A stretch of 48,333 nucleotides of DNA from Prevotella sp. (GCA_022778905.1 JALFRV010000099.1:1-48333), one strand, 5' to 3'. Positions 1 to 9,464 are shown, counted from the first letter of the stretch. Numbers and translations: made by a program. The notes: a model not told the origin generated them from the letters alone.

Positions 1-1564
1 TGTATATAACCAATGGGTTTGCGCCGCAGACAGCAGTGTGCTTCTTCAAGATGGAGGGATTTGCGCCTTCGAGACTGATCTCGATGATGTCTCCCTTGAG
101 CTCGCTGCCTTTGCCGTCTTCGTCATTTCCGTATCTTGAAACGGCCACGAGCATCTTTTTCTCGTTGCGGTGCAGACAGATGTCTGTGATGACTGCGTCG
201 TCGCCGTAGCCCAAGTCGGCGAGTGACATGATCTTGTCCGACTCTGCCGGCTGTATGCCTGAAGCTACATTGAGGATGTTGTACTTGTAGATCCCTTTGG
301 TCGTATTGAAATAGACATAGGGTGTATTGCGCAGCATGAAGAACCGGCTCGTCGGCTGTACAACAGCAGCATCGACAGAAGCAATTGTGTTTTCCTCCTC
401 GGAAGTGTCGAATGTTGCAAACTTGACCTGGCCGTTGTTCTCGATCGCCGAGAAGCAGAAGCCTGCCTGATAGGTATCACTTCCGTAAATCGCTTTATAG
501 CCTGGGAATGAGGACTTGGGATCAATGTCGGTCAGGTCTCCAGAATCAAAAGCATAGAATTTTCCCTGCCGTTCGTCGAAGACACATTGAGTGTAGGTGC
601 AATCCCATCCGGCATTCAGATTCTTACCTTTGTTAGGAGTCGGCGTCCGGCCTGTTTCGAACATCATGGGTGAGAATTTACAGTTTTGCTCCTCGCTTCC
701 TGTAAAGTTAGAATAATAGATCTGGGGTGATGCCGAGCGTTCATAGGAAATAACATATATTCCTCCGCCTGCGATTAGATATACGGACTCATTGTTGAAA
801 ATTGATCCATAAGGAGTGCGTCTCCATTGCGTCACGATGCTGTTAATGTGCTCGGGGACGTAGGAGGAATAGTCGGGGACAGGATAAAGTTCGCCGTGAT
901 CGAGCAAGAATTCTTTGTCGATCTTTCCCTTGTTTTCAAGAGTGATGTTGCTGAGTTGTATGAGTCCTTGGTCGCAGATGATCTTTACGCCTCTGCCGCC
1001 GAACTTTTTGACAAATGCAGTGCAGCCGTCCACGTAGGTTTGATACAGTTGGCGTGGATGAGTGCCTAATGGTTCCTTATTGTTTTTATTGTAAAACATG
1101 GTTGAGAATTCAGCATTTTGCTTGTCCAATCTCAGATAGGACAAGTCTGCCAATCCGTCCTGGGTGCTCACGACCAGAATGCCGTCGGCCGAGGTGGAAT
1201 AGTTTACGACGAGCTTGGTCGTGAAGAATGTTTTCACCTGAGTTTCCTTGTCGGTGACGGTATAGAGCAATGTGTAGCTTCCTTGAGAATTTGAGACCTC
1301 ATAATTCAGGTCTTTTTCCGTTGAGATCACTTTGTTTCCGATCTTCCATTCATATTCGTACAATGACGGATCTTTGCCTCCTATGGATCCTTCCAAGTCG
1401 GGCTTGATGCTCAATGTTTCAAATTGGTCAATCTCGACAGCCTCAGGAATGCCGTTCACCGTCACCTCGTTAACGTCGTGATAGTCATAGTTGCCTTTGT
1501 CATCATAGCATCCGGCCAGTGCCATGACAATGGCCAGTGCTGCAATATATCTGATTGTTTTCAT
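1..1564 (-). CDS. PKD-like family surface lipoprotein, C-terminus cut by window edge
   Basis: An open frame runs on the minus strand from ATG at 1564 to the window edge, about 521 codons without a stop. The N-terminus is a lipoprotein signal (MKTIRYIAALAIVMALAGC) followed by YDDKGNYDY. The two complete paralogues in this window (15135 and 25846) have the same Cys-Tyr-Glu-Asp-Lys-Gly-Asn-Tyr start to the mature protein. It is the fourth gene of module 1, 26 bases after the DUF4843 gene. In this family a PKD-like fold follows the lipid anchor; the rest of the chain has no motif I can assign. It is probably a surface accessory to the SusC/SusD pair. The molecular role is unknown. Confidence 0.88.
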   Translation of the reverse strand, partial: MKTIRYIAALAIVMALAGCYDDKGNYDYHDVNEVTVNGIPEAVEIDQFETLSIKPDLEGSIGGKDPSLYEYEWKIGNKVISTEKDLNYEVSNSQGSYTLLYTVTDKETQVKTFFTTKLVVNYSTSADGILVVSTQDGLADLSYLRLDKQNAEFSTMFYNKNNKEPLGTHPRQLYQTYVDGCTAFVKKFGGRGVKIICDQGLIQLSNITLENKGKIDKEFLLDHGELYPVPDYSSYVPEHINSIVTQWRRTPYGSIFNNESVYLIAGGGIYVISYERSASPQIYYSNFTGSEEQNCKFSPMMFETGRTPTPNKGKNLNAGWDCTYTQCVFDERQGKFYAFDSGDLTDIDPKSSFPGYKAIYGSDTYQAGFCFSAIENNGQVKFATFDTSEEENTIASVDAAVVQPTSRFFMLRNTPYVYFNTTKGIYKYNILNVASGIQPAESDKIMSLADLGYGDDAVITDICLHRNEKKMLVAVSRYGNDEDGKGSELKGDIIEISLEGANPSILKKHTAVCGANPLVIY

Positions 1565-1590
1565 AAGTGGTCTTGTTTTTCGATTATTCA

Positions 1591-2349
1591 TTAAATGTCA
1601 ATAAGGTTGTCAAATCCCACTCTCTTACCAGTCTCCTCATCTATGACGACATTGTCCTCCAAGTATGCCTTCAGGGCATTGATATATCGGCTGGCAGCGT
1701 TGAGAATGTCGACCTTGCTGTAGAACTCTTCCGTATTGAACATTAAGAGTATCTTGTATTTCTGTGGATGATAGTAGCCCAGCGCATAGACGCTCCACCA
1801 GCTCGGCTGGTCCACGTAATTATTCATCGAGATTTTGAACTCCCATCCGTTCCGGGGGCCAAGTTTCAGTTCGTCAGACTCTATCAGTCGCAGGATGATG
1901 GATTTGCGCTCTTTCTTCGTGAACGATGAACTCAAGTGTGAACGGAGCAGGGTAATGGTCAGCGTATCAGACCAAGTTCCGGCATGGAAGACATAAGAGT
2001 CTTGCAAAGGCAGATAATCTTCATTGACCTTAGCGGTCGTCTGTCCTTTCACTACGATTCCTTCCTGTACGACTTCTACACGATAATGCTTGTCGGCTGA
2101 CAGCTGATCACCCAGCACGAGGACGGGAATCTTCACGTCATACGACTTTGTTTCATCGGGCAGCAGTCCCATTGACACTGTCAACGAGTCACGCACGATC
2201 AGTCTCTTTGCGGCATAATTTGGGTCCTGATACAAGTATTCGAAATAGACTCTTTCTCCTTCTGAATACGGGACATCGATGTCTTCCGAACATGAAACAG
2301 CCAGAAAGCATGAGGCAAATGCCCATAGTATAATCTGTATATTTTTCAT
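1591..2349 (-). CDS. DUF4843-type lipoprotein of module 1
   Basis: The 252-residue product begins with a lipoprotein signal ending in FLAVSC, so the mature protein starts at Cys20. The following segment, with the motif GERVYFEY, and the overall length match DUF4843 lipoproteins that sit directly after susD in Bacteroidetes. The gene lies 11 bases after susD and 26 bases before the PKD-like lipoprotein, all on the minus strand, so it is co-transcribed. Paralogues at 14277 and 25013 occupy the same slot. It probably sits on the cell surface with the transporter. No catalytic motif is visible and the function is not known. Confidence 0.8.
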   Translation of the reverse strand: MKNIQIILWAFASCFLAVSCSEDIDVPYSEGERVYFEYLYQDPNYAAKRLIVRDSLTVSMGLLPDETKSYDVKIPVLVLGDQLSADKHYRVEVVQEGIVVKGQTTAKVNEDYLPLQDSYVFHAGTWSDTLTITLLRSHLSSSFTKKERKSIILRLIESDELKLGPRNGWEFKISMNNYVDQPSWWSVYALGYYHPQKYKILLMFNTEEFYSKVDILNAASRYINALKAYLEDNVVIDEETGKRVGFDNLIDI

Positions 2350-2360
2350 ATGCTCACTTG

Positions 2361-3791
2361 TTATTGGTAAATACCATATTCTTTCTCTGCCTCGGGAAGC
2401 GGAAAAACAAATACGGAATTGTTGGGTTCGATTTGTATTAAGATGTTCAGAATCGGGCTGTTCAGCCTTTTGTATTCGTAGAACAACTGTCCTTCTCCGA
2501 TAAATTCTCGACGCATCTCAGCGATCAGCACGTCCTGGTTGATGGAAGTCTTGTCGCTTGTTGTACTGTTCGGAATGCGTGAACGCCGCAAGATGTTCAG
2601 CGATTCCAATGCGTCGTTCTGTCCTAACCGCATTTTGCATTCTGCTGCGATCAGATACATCTCGGAAAGCTTGATAAGGACCTGCTTCGGATAGAATCGT
2701 TTGATGTCTTCATTGGTGTATTTTACGAGATACTTACTTTGCGGCTTGACCCATGTGGAGAAGCGTATGTCATCATTGTTGTTGTCAAACAGGTCATTGA
2801 TATCGGTGGTCAGCGGGAGCGCCGCGCCGCTTGAAGTGGTCTGGGTGACTTTTCCAAGATGCAGATTGCGGGCGTTCGTGAGGATCTCTTTATTCCTCAA
2901 GGAGAAGATATGCTCATCATTGAAGAGTATATCTAATGAATCCGGCTGTACATTAATGCTCGAATTGATGTCTACAAGTCTGAACTTTCCAGACTGGATG
3001 ACGTTTCCTGCCGATCGAAGCGATTCTTCATATTGGCCCTCGTCGAGCAGGACGCGCGCCAAGAGGGCTTCCGCGGCGTAGTAGTTGGCACGTGCAACGT
3101 AACGGTCAGCATCCGTTTTGTTGACGATTTCGAACGGGACAGCGTTCTTGATCGGATCGTTTTCCAGTTCCTGCTTGGCCATTTTGAGGTCGCCCTTGAT
3201 CTTGTCGATGACCGACTTGACACTGATGGCGGGTGTGGATTTCACTCCGAATGTCTCGACATAGGGGATAGCGGTGCTCTGCGGATCAAGTTTGACATCC
3301 GGAGCGAACATTCTCAGCAGGTCATAGTGCAGGTATGCCCGGACAAAAAGGCACTCGCCCTTGATCTGGCGGGCTGTTGCGGCCGGGAGGGAAGATGCTT
3401 TTTTGTCAAGCCAACGCAAGATGTTGTTGACCTCGGCGATCACGCCATACATGTTGTTCCAGATGGATGTGACCCGCGATCTGACGCCGCTGTTGTCATA
3501 GTGGTAGTCCTTGGCATAATGATACTCATGGTAGACAGTTGCCATTGTCTCATAGTCGTATACCTGGGCAAGCACGTCAAGCAAGCCGAAAGTCAGTTCC
3601 TGCCCATACAGATTGGCTGATGACATGTCGGCATAGACGCCTGCCATGGCGTCTTTGAATCCTTGTTCGGTTGAGAAAAGCTTCTCTTCGTCCACGGATG
3701 TTTCAGGTTCGACCTTCAGCCAGTCATTGCATGAGGCTAAGCCAAACATGCAGACACCGGCGATCATATATTTTACGAATCTCGTACTCAT
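2361..3791 (-). CDS. SusD/RagB-family substrate-binding lipoprotein (module 1)
   Basis: The 476-residue protein has a lipoprotein signal ending FGLASC (Cys21), then NDWLKVEPETSVDEEKLFSTEQGF, the usual start of a mature SusD. The family hallmark of a C-terminal region with LSEMYLIAAECKMRLG and then LRREFIGEGQLFYEYKRLN is present. SusD proteins form the lid over the SusC barrel and bind ligand at the cell surface. The gene starts 5 bases after the susC stop, so the two are translationally close. Its length is at the short end for the family and matches the SusD of module 3. Confidence 0.95.
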   Translation of the reverse strand: MSTRFVKYMIAGVCMFGLASCNDWLKVEPETSVDEEKLFSTEQGFKDAMAGVYADMSSANLYGQELTFGLLDVLAQVYDYETMATVYHEYHYAKDYHYDNSGVRSRVTSIWNNMYGVIAEVNNILRWLDKKASSLPAATARQIKGECLFVRAYLHYDLLRMFAPDVKLDPQSTAIPYVETFGVKSTPAISVKSVIDKIKGDLKMAKQELENDPIKNAVPFEIVNKTDADRYVARANYYAAEALLARVLLDEGQYEESLRSAGNVIQSGKFRLVDINSSINVQPDSLDILFNDEHIFSLRNKEILTNARNLHLGKVTQTTSSGAALPLTTDINDLFDNNNDDIRFSTWVKPQSKYLVKYTNEDIKRFYPKQVLIKLSEMYLIAAECKMRLGQNDALESLNILRRSRIPNSTTSDKTSINQDVLIAEMRREFIGEGQLFYEYKRLNSPILNILIQIEPNNSVFVFPLPEAEKEYGIYQ

Positions 3792-3796
3792 AACTT

Positions 3797-6700
3797 TTAG
3801 AATCTAACGTTTAAACCAAAGGAAAATGCTCTTGCGTATGGATAGCTGAGCCCACGCTCCTGCTTGATGGAGGAAATGCGGAACAGATCGGTCGATGAGG
3901 CTATCAGCTTGACATATTCAATGCCGAACTGTCCGAGGAATTTCTTCGGTACGGTGTAAGTCAATGACAGGTTTGACAGCACAAGAGAGTTGTTGTCCTG
4001 CACGAATCTGCTCGTCTGGTAAACCGGCGACTGGTCATCGATGCGTCTGAACATGGTATGGTCTCCCGGTTCTTTCCATCTGTCGTAGAGCACGCGCCTG
4101 TCTGCGTTGTAGGTGGGGTTGGCTCCTTCCACCTTGGTTGCGAGTGTGGAGTTGTAGGATTTGCCGCCTACCCTGTAGGTTGCCACGGCATACAGATTGA
4201 ATCCTTTCCATGCCAAGTTGTTGATCACGTTACCGTTGTATTCGGGTTCGGTGTCTCCCACGACGATTTTATCCTTGTAGTCGTAGATGAAGGACAAGGA
4301 TCCGTCGCGTTTCACGTATACTTCATTTCCGGTCGCGGGATCTATTCCGGCTGAGCGGACAACGTAGATGGCTGTCGTGGAGTTTCCGTTTTCATACTGG
4401 TTGACGACTGTTCCGCCTATATTGCTGTCTGCTGCCATGTTGTTCCGCTGATTCATTTCGGCAAGCTCGTTGGAGATTTTCCTGATTTTGTTCTTGTTAT
4501 GAAAAGCTGAGAAAGTCGTTGTCCAGGAGAAGTCCTTGTGCTTGATCCAGTTTGCAGACAGCCGGGCTTCCCATCCCATGTTTTCCACTTCTCCTACATT
4601 CTCTGTGTATGAAGTGAATCCGGTGGACGGCGCCACGTTCATGGGAAGGAGCAGATTGTCGGTCAATTTGCGGTATACGTCGCCATAGAAAGCCAGTCTT
4701 CCCTTGAAAAGTGTCAAGTCGAAGCCGAAGTTGTAGCTCATGGTCTGCTGCCATTTCAGGTTGCTGTTGCCATATCCCTGAAGAGTTGCGCCCCATGAAT
4801 CGAGATAGACGTTGCCTGCCTGGTAATAGTAGCGGGTGATGGCTTGTGAAGATGCAAAGTTGATGTTGCCCGTGCTTCCCATTGACGCTCTAAGCCTCAA
4901 GGTGCTGAAGTCTTCGTTCATGAATTTCTCTTTATGGACGTTCCATGCCAGACCGAGTGACCAGAAAGGTGCAAAGCGCGAGTCGTTGCCAAACTTGGAC
5001 GATCCGTCCGTACGGAAAGAGAAGTCTACGTAATAGCGTTCAAGCAGTCCATAGTTGGCGTTGAACAGTACACCGAAGAGCCTGGAGATGTCAGAGGTGT
5101 CGGTCGGTTTGCTGTTGGCGGCATATTGTTGTGCGTAGTGGATGTTGGCTAAGTTGTCATTCAGGAATCCTGTTGCGGAAAATCCCTGCCCGTGGATATT
5201 GTTGTCGGTGAAGTTGGTACCGAGTGTCATGCTGAGGGTATGTGCCTGACGAAACGTGTTGTAATAGGAGAGCAGGATGTTTCCGTCGAGCGTGGTCTCC
5301 GTCGAGTTGAAGAATGTGGCCCGTCCTTTTTTCTCGATGTCCTGCTCCTCGGCATAGGCGGGTGAGTTTGGGGATACGAATACTTCCTGCTGTGCCAATG
5401 CCTTCGTGTAGCTCACTCGGGCTGTCAGGCGGAAGGCGTTGAGGAATCGCCATTCCAGATAGAAGTTGTCCGACCAGGTGGTGGTGCTCGTTCTGTCTTT
5501 ATGGGCAAGCGTAGCGTTGATGAGCGGGTTGATGTGATTGGTCGAAAGCACTTGCACCATTTTCCCGTCCGGATCATAGATCCGGTCGTATGGATTCTGC
5601 TGGGCGAAAAGGGAGAATGATCCGTAGGGTGAATTATCGGCATTCAGTTCGGAGATCGTCAGGTCATTGCGTACGCGGAAGGATTCTCCGATGTTGTAGT
5701 CGAGCACCGCTCCTATGCCATAGTTGTTTCGGTCAGACCCCTTCATGACGCCTGCATTGTTGTCATATCGGGCATTGAGCTGGTAGCGCAGGTTGTCGTC
5801 GCCACCTTCTAATATGGCAGAATACTTCTGATAGACGGAGGTGCGCAGCGGTTGTGAGAGCCAGTAGGTGTTGACACCTCTCGCCGCTTCTTGCAGACGG
5901 GCATTGTAAAGACGGTCATTGGCTAATTGCCCCTCGAGCCCACCGGCTGCAAAAATATACCGTCCGGCCAATCGCTCGAACTCTAATTTCTCTTTCGCAT
6001 TCATGAGATTGTAATCTCTCAGGTCGGGAACAGAGACGGTATAATTGGCGCTGAAGTCCACTTTGATTCTTCCGGGCTGGGGACGTTTTGTGGTCATGAC
6101 AATCACTCCGTTGGCACCGCGTGATCCATACATGGCTGTTGCAGAGGCATCCTTGAGAATCGTGATATTGTCTATGCGGTTGATATCATAGTCGTAGACC
6201 ATTTGTGCAGAGACCTCTATACCATCCATGATGTAGAGTGGACCATTGGGATTGTTGCGTGAGCTCTCGGCAGATCCCCGAAGATCGAATGTGCTTTGTC
6301 CGCGGAGTGTGACCTCGGGGACATGGTTGGGATCGGCTCCGTATTCGAGTTGCTCCGTCAGACGAAGCGACGGGTTGTAGGCTGACAGTGTTGAGAGCAC
6401 GTTGGTGGCTCCCAAGTCTTTCAGCTGGTCAGCCTTAATGGTGATCTCGGAGCCGGTGTAGCTCTCTTTGGATCGGCTGTAGTAACCGTTGACCACCACG
6501 TCTTTCAGCATGAAGTCCTCACTTCCCTCAAGGTAAATGTCAACCGGTCCATAGCCGGTGAAAGTTTTCTCAACGGTTTTCATCCCTACATAGCTGATCA
6601 CAAGCACCTGTCCCAGATCGGCCCTGATCCTATAGCGGCCATCCACATCCGTGGCCACACCGTTGTTTGTGCCTTTGATTCTGACTGTTGCGCCGATGAC

Positions 6701-7105
6701 TGGCTCCTTGTCTACATCGTATACGGTGCCGCTGACATGTCCATCATCATGGCTATAGTGCATCACTTCAGTTTTGAACAATCTGACGAATCGGTCCTTG
6801 ACATTGTAGCGCAAGGGGGTGTTTTTCAGCAGTTCAAGCAGTGCGGCATCCATCGTGACCGACTTTAGGTTGACGGTAGTCCGATAGGACTCGACGTCCT
6901 CAGAAGTAAACTGTAACTTGTAGTAGCCGGAAAGGCGTTCTACAGCATTCAGCGCCGTGCTCAGTCTTTCATCCGTACACTTGTAAGTGATACGCTCTCC
7001 GTGTGTTAGCTTTTGGGCGAACAATGCGTTTGCAGAAAACAGACATAAAAGCAGGACTATGAGAAAGCCCTTTGTTCTACTTTTCTCTCTTCCCTTCATA
7101 AACAT
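3797..7105 (-). CDS. SusC/RagA TonB-dependent outer-membrane transporter with STN signalling domain (module 1)
   Basis: The protein is 1102 residues. A signal peptide ends near residue 30 (ANALFAQ). An STN domain spans about 36-108, followed by a carboxypeptidase-regulatory-like repeat (about 122-200, with GTVYDVDKEPVIGATVRIKG). A TonB plug follows, with LYIMDGIEV and ILKDASATAMYGSRGANGV, and then the long beta barrel ending in FSFGLNVRF, whose terminal Phe is typical of outer-membrane barrels. The STN domain marks this as a signal-transducing transporter that would contact a FecR protein in the periplasm. Start codons at 7105 (MFM) and 7099 are both possible. It is the first gene of module 1, preceded by an ECF-type promoter at 7140-7168. 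Confidence 0.95.
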   Translation of the reverse strand: MFMKGREKSRTKGFLIVLLLCLFSANALFAQKLTHGERITYKCTDERLSTALNAVERLSGYYKLQFTSEDVESYRTTVNLKSVTMDAALLELLKNTPLRYNVKDRFVRLFKTEVMHYSHDDGHVSGTVYDVDKEPVIGATVRIKGTNNGVATDVDGRYRIRADLGQVLVISYVGMKTVEKTFTGYGPVDIYLEGSEDFMLKDVVVNGYYSRSKESYTGSEITIKADQLKDLGATNVLSTLSAYNPSLRLTEQLEYGADPNHVPEVTLRGQSTFDLRGSAESSRNNPNGPLYIMDGIEVSAQMVYDYDINRIDNITILKDASATAMYGSRGANGVIVMTTKRPQPGRIKVDFSANYTVSVPDLRDYNLMNAKEKLEFERLAGRYIFAAGGLEGQLANDRLYNARLQEAARGVNTYWLSQPLRTSVYQKYSAILEGGDDNLRYQLNARYDNNAGVMKGSDRNNYGIGAVLDYNIGESFRVRNDLTISELNADNSPYGSFSLFAQQNPYDRIYDPDGKMVQVLSTNHINPLINATLAHKDRTSTTTWSDNFYLEWRFLNAFRLTARVSYTKALAQQEVFVSPNSPAYAEEQDIEKKGRATFFNSTETTLDGNILLSYYNTFRQAHTLSMTLGTNFTDNNIHGQGFSATGFLNDNLANIHYAQQYAANSKPTDTSDISRLFGVLFNANYGLLERYYVDFSFRTDGSSKFGNDSRFAPFWSLGLAWNVHKEKFMNEDFSTLRLRASMGSTGNINFASSQAITRYYYQAGNVYLDSWGATLQGYGNSNLKWQQTMSYNFGFDLTLFKGRLAFYGDVYRKLTDNLLLPMNVAPSTGFTSYTENVGEVENMGWEARLSANWIKHKDFSWTTTFSAFHNKNKIRKISNELAEMNQRNNMAADSNIGGTVVNQYENGNSTTAIYVVRSAGIDPATGNEVYVKRDGSLSFIYDYKDKIVVGDTEPEYNGNVINNLAWKGFNLYAVATYRVGGKSYNSTLATKVEGANPTYNADRRVLYDRWKEPGDHTMFRRIDDQSPVYQTSRFVQDNNSLVLSNLSLTYTVPKKFLGQFGIEYVKLIASSTDLFRISSIKQERGLSYPYARAFSFGLNVRF

Positions 7106-7139
7106 AAAATTAAGTATGATGTTAGATTATTCTCTTAAT

Positions 7140-7168
7140 GAAAACAACCTGGATACGCGAATGGTCAC
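7140..7168 (-). promoter_or_regulatory. Candidate ECF (FecI-type) sigma promoter of module 1
   Basis: Read on the minus strand, GTGACC (7168-7163) is followed by 16 bases and then TGTTTTC (7146-7140). The same layout, GTAACC-16-YGTW, precedes the other two STN-type susC genes. The -10 element begins 41 bases before the susC start codon at 7105. No TAnnTTTG motif of the primary sigma factor is evident in this leader. The match is by eye; the third base of the -35 element is G here and A in the other two. Confidence 0.55.
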
Positions 7169-7260
7169 CTTCATTCAAGGAAAAAATATGTAGAAAATTC
7201 ATCTGATGCAGATCGCAGTGCTATTGATGGCTTTTGGCGTATGATACGGACGGGCTGCGC

Positions 7261-7348
7261 AGAGCTATCCTCCGGGCCGTCCAAAGGATAGCTCTTGGCC
7301 GTCCATATGATAGCTTTCGGCCGCCCGGAGCTATGCTTTTCGTGGCCC
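7261..7348. repeat. 88-bp element of four 22-bp units, copy 1
   Basis: There are four contiguous units at 7261, 7283, 7305 and 7327. Their first ten bases are AGAGCTATCC, AAAGGATAGC, ATATGATAGC and GGAGCTATGC. Each is followed by a T/C-rich triplet and a GC-rich block such as GGGCCGTCC or CGGCCGCCC. Units 1 and 2 form a perfect 10-base inverted pair (AGAGCTATCC with GGATAGCTCT). The element sits in the 453-base gap between fecR1 and susC1, about 93 bases upstream of the ECF -35 element of susC1. Related elements lie at 19863, 31147 and 44456. Confidence 0.85.
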
Positions 7349-7401
7349 CTGTTTACGGTGTTGAAAATCAACAGGTTGCATCAGTTGGGAGCGGAGCGGA
7401 T

Positions 7402-7545
7402 GAGATGAATGATGAGGGATGAGATGATGAGGGTGATGAGTTTCAGGAGTTCGGAAGTTCCAGAAGTGTCAGGAGGGCAGACATCCGTTTCGTAGCATAT
7501 GTCTGAACTCCCGCAACTCCTTGAACTCCCACTACTCCTGAAGGA
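7402..7545. repeat. Low-complexity GATGA tract and inverted GGAGTTC/GAACTCC arrays
   Basis: Positions 7402-7440 are a degenerate GATGAGG/GATGAAT tract. From 7444 there are repeated CAGGAGTTC/AAGTTCC words, and from 7505 to 7542 the complementary words GAACTCC, CAACTCC, GAACTCC, ACTCCTGA. The two arms could pair as a long imperfect hairpin just downstream of fecR1. This may serve as a transcript end, although no clean T-run follows it. No gene is supported here. Confidence 0.5.
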
Positions 7546-7558
7546 TGAGGGGGCGCTG

Positions 7559-8656
7559 TTATCTGACGGTCAGCACGTTGCCCTGCAGGGATGTCTGCAT
7601 GGGGGTGATCTCGCGGAGGCGGCTCAGGATGGCGGAAAGGCTCTGGTGGCGCTCGGCCACGAAGTGCATGCGCTGCCCGAGGAGTGCTGAATCGGTGCAC
7701 TCGACGCTGACGCCGTAGTTGCGTCCGATCTCGGTGAGGACTTCACGGAGTGAGGTGTTGTCGAAATAGAAATAGCCGTCGCGCCAGTTGGTGTATTTTT
7801 CGGTGCTCACGGTCTTGATCTCCATTTGCTCGTCGGCATTGAGCGTGACCTGGGTCCCGGGCCGGATGCGGCACTGCCGGCCTGCTGCCTTGACGGCGAC
7901 ACTGCCGCTGACGAGGGTCACTGTGGCCGGCCTGTCGCTGTAGGATGTCACGTCAAACTCGGTCCCGAGTACGGTGGTCTCCATCTTGCCGGCTCTCACG
8001 GTGAATGGATGTGAGGGGTCATGCCTGACTTGAAAATAGGCCTCGCCGCTGAGTTTGACTTCGCGCAGGTTGCCGATGAACCGTTCGGGGAAGACGATGG
8101 TGCTTCCCGGATGGAGCCAGACGCGGCTGCCGTCGGGCAGTTCGACGCTGAAGGACTTGCCTTCCTGCACTTCCAAGGTCACGACCTCGACCTTGTCGAG
8201 GGTGACGCGGCCGCTTGCGGTACGGAAACTCAGCAGTTGGTCCTGACCCGTGACGGCGATCACTTCCTTGCCGTTGCCCTCCCGGCTGAGCACGACGCTG
8301 CCATGAGAGGCCCCCGGCGTGTAGACCAATGCGGGGTTGGCGGACTTAGTGGCGGGCTCATGGCGCAGGATCATGACCGCTCCGGCAAACAAAGCGGCGA
8401 TGCCGATGATGATGGCGGCCGTCCGCAATCGTACTTTGCCGGTGTGTCGGCGGTGGAATGAGGCGAGCTGGGCTTCCACGTCGACTTTCTCGCGCTGCAT
8501 TCTTAATGCGGTCGTCATGGCCTCGATCTCGCGGCATTGCCGTCTGAACTCGTCGTTCTGTTCGAGTTCGTCGATCAGTGCGGGATCGGCTTCGGCTCCT
8601 GCCTCCATCAGGTCGAGTGTCTGTAGGTCGAGTATCGTCAATTCTTTATCGTCCAT
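7559..8656 (-). CDS. FecR-type anti-sigma factor (FecR1)
   Basis: The 365-residue protein has a cytoplasmic N-terminal part (about 1-75) that would bind the sigma factor. One transmembrane helix follows at about 77-97 (TAAIIIGIAALFAGAVMIL). The periplasmic FecR domain at about 155-265 has LPDGSRVWLHPGSTIVFPER, GEAYFQVRHDPSHPF and TTVLGTEFDV. A C-terminal DUF4974/STN-like domain ends in LQGNVLTVR. The gene lies 59 bases after the sigma gene on the same strand, so the two form an operon. Its partner could be module 1 (same strand, downstream) or module 2 (divergent). Confidence 0.93.
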   Translation of the reverse strand: MDDKELTILDLQTLDLMEAGAEADPALIDELEQNDEFRRQCREIEAMTTALRMQREKVDVEAQLASFHRRHTGKVRLRTAAIIIGIAALFAGAVMILRHEPATKSANPALVYTPGASHGSVVLSREGNGKEVIAVTGQDQLLSFRTASGRVTLDKVEVVTLEVQEGKSFSVELPDGSRVWLHPGSTIVFPERFIGNLREVKLSGEAYFQVRHDPSHPFTVRAGKMETTVLGTEFDVTSYSDRPATVTLVSGSVAVKAAGRQCRIRPGTQVTLNADEQMEIKTVSTEKYTNWRDGYFYFDNTSLREVLTEIGRNYGVSVECTDSALLGQRMHFVAERHQSLSAILSRLREITPMQTSLQGNVLTVR

Positions 8657-8715
8657 TCGTGTTTAGATATTTGTTATTATAACGCCCCGGGCGTGAGAAG
8701 TGCCACGCTTTTTAG

Positions 8716-9210
8716 TTATTTTTTAGAGTTCAGTTCCCGTATGATCTTCAAGGCGCGGATGATATGCTTCTTCACCGTACTGACGGTGATGCCGCGCTCG
8801 AGCGCCACTTCCTTGTACTTTTTCCGCTCCACATAGCATGAGATGAATATGTCGCGCGTGGGCGGCTGCAGGCTTTCGATCTGTCGGTTGATCTGCTGTT
8901 GCAGCTCTTCGCGCTCGATACGGTCGGTCTCGACGGTCATCTCGTTGCTCATGACCTCGCAATATCGGGCATACTGACGGTGGCGAACCTGATGGCGGAC
9001 ATAGTCTAAACAGAGGTTGCGGGTGGTCACGAAGAGGAAGGTCTTGGCACTCTGGCGCTTGATGTTGCGGAAGTTGTTCCACGCTCTTTCGTAGGCTTCG
9101 GAGACGATGTCACGGCATTCGTCCTCGTCGTCCACGTATTGGCGGGCGAAGAAATAGAGCGGAGAATAGTATTCCCGGAAGATGTCGTCAAACTCGGAAT
9201 TATCTCTCAT
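8716..9210 (-). CDS. ECF RNA polymerase sigma factor, FecI-like (sigma 1)
   Basis: The product is 164 residues from the ATG at 9210. Region 2 is seen in FREYYSPLYFFARQYVDDEDECRDIVSEAYERAW. Region 4 is seen in KKYKEVALERGITVSTVKKHIIRALKIIRE, with its helix-turn-helix. An in-frame ATG at 9255 lies upstream of the TATATTTG promoter motif (9229-9236), so translation from it is unlikely; 9210 is also where family similarity begins. It is expected to direct polymerase to the ECF-type promoter in front of an STN susC gene and to be held or activated by FecR1. Confidence 0.93.
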   Translation of the reverse strand: MRDNSEFDDIFREYYSPLYFFARQYVDDEDECRDIVSEAYERAWNNFRNIKRQSAKTFLFVTTRNLCLDYVRHQVRHRQYARYCEVMSNEMTVETDRIEREELQQQINRQIESLQPPTRDIFISCYVERKKYKEVALERGITVSTVKKHIIRALKIIRELNSKK

Positions 9211-9228
9211 GTTTCTTAATAACGTTTG

Positions 9229-9236
9229 CAAATATA
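9229..9236 (-). promoter_or_regulatory. Primary-sigma -7 element of sigma 1 (TATATTTG)
   Basis: TATATTTG on the minus strand fits the Bacteroidetes TAnnTTTG consensus. It ends 19 bases before the ATG at 9210, giving a very short leader of roughly 13 bases. No clear -33 TTTG is seen at the usual distance. Confidence 0.55.
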
Positions 9237-9395
9237 TAAAAAAAACGGATCTCAATGGCCATTAGAGCGATAAAAGGTAAAAAAAACTTATATTTTAAGA
9301 ATTTGAGGTGCGTCTGTAAGAATTAATAATTTGTCTCGTTTTAGGTGTGTTATTTGTCAATCTTTGAAGATTTTGAAGTTTTTTCTATATTATCC

Positions 9396-9422
9396 GTAAC
9401 CTTTCTCCTCTCTTGTACGTTC
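9396..9422 (+). promoter_or_regulatory. Candidate ECF (FecI-type) sigma promoter of module 2
   Basis: GTAACC at 9396-9401 is followed by 16 bases and then CGTTC at 9418-9422. The -35 context CCGTAACCTTT is identical over 11 bases to that upstream of susC3. The -10 element starts 47 bases before the susC2 ATG at 9465. The same architecture precedes susC1 and susC3. Confidence 0.6.
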
Positions 9423-9464
9423 TTCAATAAATCTTATAAGCGATTAAACCTAAAAACACAAAGT

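Noticed and set aside
7261..7348. CRISPR array, considered for the 22-bp unit elements
   Set aside because: Units are contiguous with no unique spacers, there are always four, and no cas genes are present.
9345..9464. Upstream 40-residue extension of SusC2 from ATG 9345
   Set aside because: It precedes the candidate promoter and destroys the signal peptide position; ATG 9465 begins a normal signal sequence.
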